A stretch of DNA of 64,000 bases, taken from contig CAZDWC010000004.1 in assembly GCA_964509075.1 (NCBI GenBank), forward strand, positions 124,001 through 188,000, given 5' to 3'. Shown one piece after another: positions 58,408-64,000 of this stretch. Below the pieces are notes generated by a model, which had not been told where the DNA came from, did not search any database, and saw nothing but the letters and a program-made list of their open reading frames with translations. A program made the translations under genes and the position numbers. Numbering within the stretch: the stretch's first letter is position 1; the number at the start of each line of letters is the position of its first letter. This DNA is from UBA7239 sp964509075 (GTDB lineage Bacteria; Pseudomonadota; Gammaproteobacteria; Pseudomonadales; UBA7239).

Positions 58408-59523
58408 TCACTCCCGAGATACAGAAACTGAAAACCCGCGCGAGCACAGCAGTGCGTGCTGGCGAGCTTTGTCAAGATCATGGCCAATCATTTCGCCAAT
58501 CATTTCATCCAGTGATGTCGTCGGCTGCCAGCCCAGTTGCGTCTTGGCCTTTGTCGGGTCACCGAGCAGGGTTTCAACTTCAGCCGGGCGAAAATAACGC
58601 GGATCAATACGAACAATAATGTCGCCCTCTTTCAGGGCTGGAGCTTTGTCTCCTGCAATGGCTGCAACTTTTCCCACTTCTTCGACGCCATTACCTTGCC
58701 ATGCGACAAGAACTCCCAAAGCAGATGCTGCCTTGTCAATGAACTCTCTCACGGAGTATTGCCTGCCGGTTGCGATTACAAAGTCTTCCGGCTTTTCCTG
58801 CTGCAGCATCAACCATTGCATTTCCACATAGTCTCGTGCATGTCCCCAGTCGCGCAGTGCATCAATGTTGCCAAGGTAGAGACACTCATCAAGACCTTGT
58901 GCAATATTGCACAAGCCACGGGTGATCTTGCGTGTTACAAAGGTTTCGCCGCGGCGTGGTGATTCATGATTGAACAGAATGCCGTTGCACGCATACATGC
59001 CGTAGGATTCGCGATAATTAACGGTAATCCAGTAGGCGTACAATTTGGCTACTGCATAGGGTGAGCGCGGATAGAAAGGCGTGGTTTCCCTCTGTGGCAT
59101 CTCCTGGACAAGTCCATATAACTCGGAAGTCGAGGCCTGGTAGAAGCGCGTCTTGTGCTGCAGGCCAAGGAAACGTATACCCTCAAGCAGACGAAGGGTG
59201 CCGATGGCATCGACATCCGCAGTGTATTCCGGCGATTCGAACGAAACGGCGACATGACTCTGGGCGCCCAGATTGTAAACTTCATCCGGCTGGACATCAT
59301 GGAGTATCCTGACCAGATTCGAGGTGTCACTTAAATCACCATAATGCAGTTTCAGCCGCGAATGGGGGACATGCGGATCCTGATAGATATGATCTATGCG
59401 CTCGGAATTGAACGAAGAAGCACGGCGCTTTATGCCGTGGACCTCATAGCCCTTTGCAAGCAGGAACTCGGCAAGATAAGAACCGTCTTGCCCGGTGATG
59501 CCGGTGACCAAGGCTTTTTTCAT
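58408..59523 (-). CDS. gmd: GDP-mannose 4,6-dehydratase
   Basis: 371 residues; the start at 59523 puts GITGQDGSYLAEFLL at the N-terminus. SDR-type YAVAK (Tyr/Lys) and the Thr/Glu of YQASTSELYG supply the active site; NHESPRRGETFVTRKIT is the GDP-mannose signature. Makes GDP-4-keto-6-deoxymannose, the fucose (and rhamnose) precursor. An upstream extension of 34 codons lacks any conserved sequence. Confidence 0.96.
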   Translation of the reverse strand: MKKALVTGITGQDGSYLAEFLLAKGYEVHGIKRRASSFNSERIDHIYQDPHVPHSRLKLHYGDLSDTSNLVRILHDVQPDEVYNLGAQSHVAVSFESPEYTADVDAIGTLRLLEGIRFLGLQHKTRFYQASTSELYGLVQEMPQRETTPFYPRSPYAVAKLYAYWITVNYRESYGMYACNGILFNHESPRRGETFVTRKITRGLCNIAQGLDECLYLGNIDALRDWGHARDYVEMQWLMLQQEKPEDFVIATGRQYSVREFIDKAASALGVLVAWQGNGVEEVGKVAAIAGDKAPALKEGDIIVRIDPRYFRPAEVETLLGDPTKAKTQLGWQPTTSLDEMIGEMIGHDLDKARQHALLCSRGFSVSVSRE

Positions 59524-59582
59524 GCGTGCCCATGAGGGATTGGTTGGTGGGAGTCGAATGATATCCCAAAACGATTCTCTGG

Positions 59583-60695
59583 CTAAGCTTGCGTTGACCT
59601 GATCAGCGCCTCCCATTGATCCCATATGTTTTCGGGAGCATATGCAGCCACGGTTTTTTTCGCTGCGCGGCCTAACCTTTGTCGAAGTTGCTTGCTTTCC
59701 ATCAGTGCTGCCAGTTTTTCGGCAAAGCTTTCAGCGGTGTTATCTGACAATAAACCGTTCTCGCCATCCTGGATCAATTCATTGACGCCGCTCGCCGACA
59801 CCAATCCAAGACAGGGCAAACTGCAGGACATGGCCTCCGTCAGTGCCAGGGGAAAGCCCTCATGCAATGACGGGAATGCACAGATGTCAGCCGCAGCAAG
59901 AATATCCAGTGGAACCGTTGTCTTGCCTTTGAGAAAAACCCGGTCCGATATTCCAAGCGCATGTACCTCATCCGCCACCTGCTTCTCATGAGGCCCTTCT
60001 CCCCAGATGTCAACAGACCAAGCGGGAAACCTGTCTTTGAGTTTGGTAAACGCGTGCAATAGCAATGAATGATTTTTGTCCTTGTGCAATCTCCCGATAT
60101 AAACAATCTTGTTGCTGACATTGGCGTGATCCGTGTGCTGCAATTGCGGCACGGCATTTCCTATCAACTGCGCGGCCACACCAAAATGCATGCGCAAATA
60201 GTCTTTGTAGCTGGGTAATAATACCTGTACTGCGGCAACCTGCAGCAGCGCTGAATGAAATCGGTCGATTTCCTCAGGTTTGCGGTTTTCCAGATACATT
60301 TTCGGATGCTTATGAAACATCAGAATGATTTTTATGTTGACGCCGTTGTCGAGAAGTTCGGCGGCCTCACGCGGTGAGCTGGCAACAATGACATCAGGCT
60401 TCAATTGCCCAAGAAATGCCAGAAGCCTTGCGGAATCACGTTTCAGAAGTATGTTCCTGGCGTTCAGGCGTGCCTTTAGTAAATTCAGGGGCCGCAGATT
60501 TTCTTCGGCAACATTTGTAAAAGCCACGCCGTTGCCAATGTGGAAAAAAGGTTTGCCCTGAAGGGCTTTCTCGTTTGAAACAAGGTGGACATCAATGCCG
60601 CGACACTGCAGTTCGCTTGCAAGATCGCAGATAACTTTTTCGGCGCCGCCTGTAGACTGGATGACATGCCGTTTCTGGTAAATGACCAACTTCAT
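59583..60695 (-). CDS. GT4 family glycosyltransferase
   Basis: 370 residues, retaining GT-B fold. N-terminal acceptor loop VIQSTGGAEKVICDLA, central NKIVYIGRLHKDKNHSLLLHAF and the donor-binding EX7E motif around FPSLHEGFPLALTEAMSCSLPCLG. It resembles WaaG-type (lipopolysaccharide core glucosyl) transferases. It overlaps the next gene by 4 bases (ATGA). Confidence 0.88.
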   Translation of the reverse strand: MKLVIYQKRHVIQSTGGAEKVICDLASELQCRGIDVHLVSNEKALQGKPFFHIGNGVAFTNVAEENLRPLNLLKARLNARNILLKRDSARLLAFLGQLKPDVIVASSPREAAELLDNGVNIKIILMFHKHPKMYLENRKPEEIDRFHSALLQVAAVQVLLPSYKDYLRMHFGVAAQLIGNAVPQLQHTDHANVSNKIVYIGRLHKDKNHSLLLHAFTKLKDRFPAWSVDIWGEGPHEKQVADEVHALGISDRVFLKGKTTVPLDILAAADICAFPSLHEGFPLALTEAMSCSLPCLGLVSASGVNELIQDGENGLLSDNTAESFAEKLAALMESKQLRQRLGRAAKKTVAAYAPENIWDQWEALIRSTQA

Positions 60696-61822
60696 CTCGC
60701 GCCCGTGTCATGTGGTGTCGCGTGCAATACATCGGTAATGGCACGAACATGTTCATCGTCCGCTTCGCGCCAGCTACCGGGAATCAGATACTCGTTTTTC
60801 AGGTAATAAAGGAAAGACTTGCGCAAACCATCATCCAGCGGCCACTCGGGAAACACTCGCACGAGTGACACTGCTTCTTGTTGTGAGTCTGCATGCATGA
60901 CCAAGCCGGGAATGTTGAAAAATGCCTGCCCGAGCGTCAGCACCGGCTTGCCCAGCAGCAAGCTCTCCAACCCGACACTTGAGTTGATGGTGATGACAAA
61001 AGCGCTCTGCTCAATCAATTGTTGCGTGCTGTTGCCGTTGGCAAAAAAACAGTTGGTGCTCACCTGCGCATGCAGGTCGGGATAACGAAGGGCACTAGAG
61101 GGGTGCTCCTTGAACACCACGGTATACCCCGTCTGTTCCGCTATCGCCTTGCCAACAGCAAACAATGCGCGCATGTCGGCAAGCCAGGGTGAAAACAGGC
61201 GCACCTGTGTATCGCGATCAACCTGGAAGGGAATGAAAATGTAGTGCTCCGGCAAGCGAATTTCCTGTTGTTGCGCCGGTTTGCTGGCCTTACGCGCCGT
61301 TAGTGCAACTGGTGCGGCAGTTTGTTGTGCGGCACGTTCACGATATACATCGTAAAATGCCGCGTCACGCGGCACGCTGTTCTGGAAGTTTACGCCGCGC
61401 GAGTCGAGCGTCGTGGTGTCTGGCAGCAAACCGTTCTCGAAAAAGAAAAATCGCGTGCCTGCAGGCGCCAGTGCTTGCAGAATGCGATTGTAACGTTGCG
61501 CGCCATTCCACATTACCAACATGCGGGGCTGCTCACGGCGCAATAATGCAACGCCGCGCAATACCATCCACAAGATTTCCATGCGCAGGCCGAGTTCGTA
61601 CAGTGTGCCCGCGTATTTGCCTTTTGCCTTGCGCTCCTGCACTTTTTCGCCAACCAACACATCCACCGGCACCTTGCGAATTTCACGCCCCGCCGACCAG
61701 GCTGGCAGCGGCCATTGCCGTGGCGTGATTACGCGCGCAGCTTTCATCCCGCTTTTTTCGATCAGGGTGCTGAAGTAGCGGTACTGGTGTCTGGCCTGCG
61801 CCAGAAAAAGAGTGGCTGTCAT
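60692..61822 (-). CDS. Capsular polysaccharide synthesis protein (KpsS/LipB-like)
   Basis: 376 residues. The motif group MWNGAQRYNRI, FFFENGLLPDTTTLDSRGVNFQNSVPRDA, FKEHPSSALRY and TINSSVGLESLLLGKPVLTLG is that of the Capsule_synth/KpsS family, which adds beta-Kdo to the lipid anchor of capsules. Some members instead act on lipopolysaccharide core. It overlaps its neighbours on both sides by 4 bases, indicating tight coupling. Confidence 0.8.
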   Translation of the reverse strand: MTATLFLAQARHQYRYFSTLIEKSGMKAARVITPRQWPLPAWSAGREIRKVPVDVLVGEKVQERKAKGKYAGTLYELGLRMEILWMVLRGVALLRREQPRMLVMWNGAQRYNRILQALAPAGTRFFFFENGLLPDTTTLDSRGVNFQNSVPRDAAFYDVYRERAAQQTAAPVALTARKASKPAQQQEIRLPEHYIFIPFQVDRDTQVRLFSPWLADMRALFAVGKAIAEQTGYTVVFKEHPSSALRYPDLHAQVSTNCFFANGNSTQQLIEQSAFVITINSSVGLESLLLGKPVLTLGQAFFNIPGLVMHADSQQEAVSLVRVFPEWPLDDGLRKSFLYYLKNEYLIPGSWREADDEHVRAITDVLHATPHDTGAR

Positions 61823-63045
61823 AGCTTGTATCCTGGTGCCGCCAACACTTCGTGGGGAATGTTGTCTTTCCCGTCGTGCAGTACACGCACGAGGTCTGCC
61901 ATGAAATCACAGGAATCAAAACCATGCGCAAGATGTTGTTGTGCAAATTCCTTTGCACGCGCACGGTAATGCGGGAGATTGGCATACATGCGCGCAACTG
62001 CCTCACCGAGTGTCTCGCAACTGTCTACAGGCTCGCCAAAATACTCCGCTGCACCGAACCAGTCTGCTGTGTTTTTCCAGAGCACGGCAGGACGGCCAAG
62101 CAGCCCTGCTTCGAGGATTGCATTGGTGTAAGAGGTTATAACCAGCTGTACACGCGCCAACTGTGCCGGCAAGGTGTCGCTGTGATCAAGCAATGTCACT
62201 TGTGGCAATTCCGCCGCCAGTGTGCTCCAGAAATCCACCGCTGCACGGCGGTGTGGTCGCACAAGCACGGCAATATCCGGATGCACACGCGCCCAGTCGG
62301 CAATCGCGCGATAACAGCTCTGGCAGCTCGTTTGCTGCTCTTCTTCCGGCCCGCTGCCAAGCACCAGTACAGCAGGCGTTTCCGGAATGTAACTATCATC
62401 AACTCGTAAACTTTCATTCAGCAGATAGCTGCCGGCCAGCACGGCCTTGCACGCACCATACAGATCATCGCGTGCACGCAAATTCGCCAATGAGCTTTTA
62501 CCGAACAAAAAGTAATAATCGAAATCGATCATGCCCATGCGTCCGGATTTCGGCAGTACTACACCGTGTGCGAGATGAATGATCAATGCCCTGCCATGTG
62601 CGCGCGCGCGCAGAATCGGCGACAAGACGCAGCCGTTGCGTTCAGTGATCACAATACGAGGCGTGTGGCGCTGCATGATGTACTCCACAAATGCCGCTTC
62701 TGCGTAATAACGCCAGTCATTCAGACGTGGCACAGCCAGCCAGCGCCTCCGCCACGCTTCCGAGCGCTCCGGCATCCAGCGTTCGTGCACGACAAGACCG
62801 CGCGCGCGCAATGCCGCAACCAGGGCATTCTTGCGCCCGGTTTTCATCGAGGCCTCGAAGGGGTGCAACAGCAGTACATCACAAGGTTCACGCTGTATAT
62901 CGCACCGGCATCGCAAACGGAATGCCAGCGCCAGCAGCCACTGCCACGGCAAAACCAGATACCACAACAGCACGCGTAGCAGGCGCTGTGCGCCGTGCTT
63001 GCCCAGCAGACGGCGTTGCAGGAAATAGCGGTAATAAGGCTTCAT
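61819..63045 (-). CDS. Putative capsule/lipopolysaccharide glycosyltransferase, function unresolved
   Basis: 408 residues. Residues 1-45 are basic with one membrane-like segment (LLRVLLWYLVLPWQWLLALAF). The C-terminal half has a GT-B-like pattern: VLVLGSGPEEEQQT, VLVRPHRRAAVDFW, VTLLDHSDTLPAQLARVQLVITSYTNAILEAGLLGRPAVLW, as in the CDP-glycerol glycerophosphotransferase and KpsC/KpsS-related families. The exact family is not clear. It is coupled with the KpsS-like gene, so it may act on the same lipid carrier. Confidence 0.6.
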   Translation of the reverse strand: MKPYYRYFLQRRLLGKHGAQRLLRVLLWYLVLPWQWLLALAFRLRCRCDIQREPCDVLLLHPFEASMKTGRKNALVAALRARGLVVHERWMPERSEAWRRRWLAVPRLNDWRYYAEAAFVEYIMQRHTPRIVITERNGCVLSPILRARAHGRALIIHLAHGVVLPKSGRMGMIDFDYYFLFGKSSLANLRARDDLYGACKAVLAGSYLLNESLRVDDSYIPETPAVLVLGSGPEEEQQTSCQSCYRAIADWARVHPDIAVLVRPHRRAAVDFWSTLAAELPQVTLLDHSDTLPAQLARVQLVITSYTNAILEAGLLGRPAVLWKNTADWFGAAEYFGEPVDSCETLGEAVARMYANLPHYRARAKEFAQQHLAHGFDSCDFMADLVRVLHDGKDNIPHEVLAAPGYKL

Positions 63046-63049
63046 CGTG

Positions 63050-63967
63050 TCACGCCTTGTTGCTGACAGTCACACGTTTCAGCAGTGACAGCAACCAGCG
63101 TTTCAACACTTGCGGCCGCATCAACAAGCGTGGATTGCTGGCGATTGCCCTGTTGTACAACGTCGCCGCTTCCCGGTAATCGCCCTGACGAAACAACATG
63201 CGTGCGATGGACAGGCTGCGTCGCTCGGCATAGAGATAGCGCCACCTCATTAGTGTTTGAGGAATAACGGCAGGGTTGAACAATACGTCAACAGACGACA
63301 TACCAACCGACATGACGATGGCGGCATTCTTGCGCACGCGACCGCTGTGTGCGTGTGATCGAAGTACAGGTGTTTGAAAACCAAACGCAGGAAAACGCGC
63401 AATCACCTGGCCAAGAAAAACCACATCTGTATTGTTGCGCAGGCCTACCGGGTATTGCAGCTCATCAAATACACGTCGATGAACCGCCACTGACCCATGC
63501 TTAACGCCTGCTACATCCTTGGCAATATAGGCGGGAAATGCCTCTTCCGGTGTCGGCGGAATGGAGGAGCCGTGACGCACCGTCACCGTCCCGTCTTCCG
63601 TTACCGACATGTAGCCGCCGAAATACAGGTCTGCGCCTGGATGTTGCATTATCGCGCGACGAAAATTTTCCAGTGCATCCGGCAATAACTCGTCATCGGC
63701 ATCGAGAAAACAGATCCATTCACCACTGGCCAGGCTAACGCCCTTGTTGTTGGTGGCACAATGCCCGGCGTTTTGCTGGCGATGGTAAATAATGCGATTA
63801 CCGTAACCTTGTGCCACATCAGGAGTATTGTCGGTTGAGCCATCATCGACCACGATCACTTCAAAATTGCTGTCATTCTGTGCCAATGCAGAATCGACAG
63901 CGCGCTCAAGAAAGTGTCCGTAGTTGTAGCAGGCAATAACAATGGAAAACTGTCCGGGCACAATCAT
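63050..63967 (-). CDS. GT2 family glycosyltransferase with a TPR-like tail
   Basis: 305 residues; the ATG at 63967 follows AAGGAG. GT-A core: FSIVIACYNYGHFLERAVDSAL, VVVDDGSTDNTPDV and FLDADDELLPDAL. A TPR-like GDYREAATLYNRAIASNPRL sits near the C-terminus. The gene ends 4 bases before the next coding region. Donor and acceptor not determined. Sequence beyond 63967 is too short to judge an upstream gene. Confidence 0.87.
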   Translation of the reverse strand: MIVPGQFSIVIACYNYGHFLERAVDSALAQNDSNFEVIVVDDGSTDNTPDVAQGYGNRIIYHRQQNAGHCATNNKGVSLASGEWICFLDADDELLPDALENFRRAIMQHPGADLYFGGYMSVTEDGTVTVRHGSSIPPTPEEAFPAYIAKDVAGVKHGSVAVHRRVFDELQYPVGLRNNTDVVFLGQVIARFPAFGFQTPVLRSHAHSGRVRKNAAIVMSVGMSSVDVLFNPAVIPQTLMRWRYLYAERRSLSIARMLFRQGDYREAATLYNRAIASNPRLLMRPQVLKRWLLSLLKRVTVSNKA

Positions 63968-64000
63968 GCAGCTCCTTCTTGCCACAGTAACTGCAAGCGC

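Noticed and set aside
1..64000. CRISPR array, prophage or insertion sequence
   Set aside because: No regularly spaced short repeats, integrase, transposase or phage structural genes were recognised. The repeats at 2697-10134 are intergenic and vary in length.

Overview
The window looks like chromosomal DNA of a gammaproteobacterium of the Pseudomonadales/Cellvibrionales kind. Support: the engB / cytochrome c4 / dsbA neighbourhood, a one-piece tmRNA with an ANDDNYALAA tag, MsbA, EptA-like and QueG genes, and lipopolysaccharide/capsule-type genes. The taxonomic call is inference. No rRNA, tRNA, insertion sequence, prophage or CRISPR array was seen.

Layout. 1-964: start of mnmG on the minus strand, cut by the window edge. 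965-1523: AT-rich gap with one perfect DnaA box, a candidate replication origin because mnmG sits beside oriC in many gammaproteobacteria and the genes on either side point away from the gap. 1524-15971: a one-directional catabolic cluster with four acyl-CoA dehydrogenases, two thiolases, two short-chain dehydrogenases, a MaoC hydratase, a VOC protein and a family III CoA-transferase, plus a RibBA-like gene and a lipid A phosphoethanolamine transferase. The dehydrogenase pair, first thiolase and second SDR resemble the actinobacterial KstR2-regulon proteins that degrade steroid rings C and D (HIP pathway), so steroid-type catabolism is the best guess. Almost every junction in the first 10 kb of the cluster holds a palindromic intergenic repeat.

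16035-39153: mainly housekeeping and stress genes: patatin lipase, exonuclease III, UvrD, YqhA, DsbA, cytochrome c4, EngB, a coiled-coil periplasmic protein, a BACON-like secreted protein, a 35-residue lysine-rich protein, an iron/oxidative-stress group (superoxide dismutase, ETHE1-like persulfide dioxygenase, FumC, ferritin-like protein), a CPA1 antiporter, tmRNA, DapB, a TonB-dependent receptor, QueG, a GT87 membrane protein, cytochrome b561, YceI, a PaaI-like thioesterase, a CBS-domain protein and HisF.

39275-63967: a surface-polysaccharide locus. Two MsbA paralogues bracket the first part. It holds several GT2 and GT4 glycosyltransferases, a 1443-residue protein with five modules, a sulfotransferase fused to an AlgX/AlgJ-like acetyltransferase domain, two other O-acetyltransferases, two methyltransferases, a sugar epimerase, the GDP-fucose pair Gmd and Fcl, a GT11 fucosyltransferase and capsule-type (KpsS/KpsC-like) genes. 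Together these suggest a fucose-containing glycan carrying sulfate, acetyl and methyl groups. The 43447-46913 part is visibly AT-richer than its surroundings, which suggests later acquisition.
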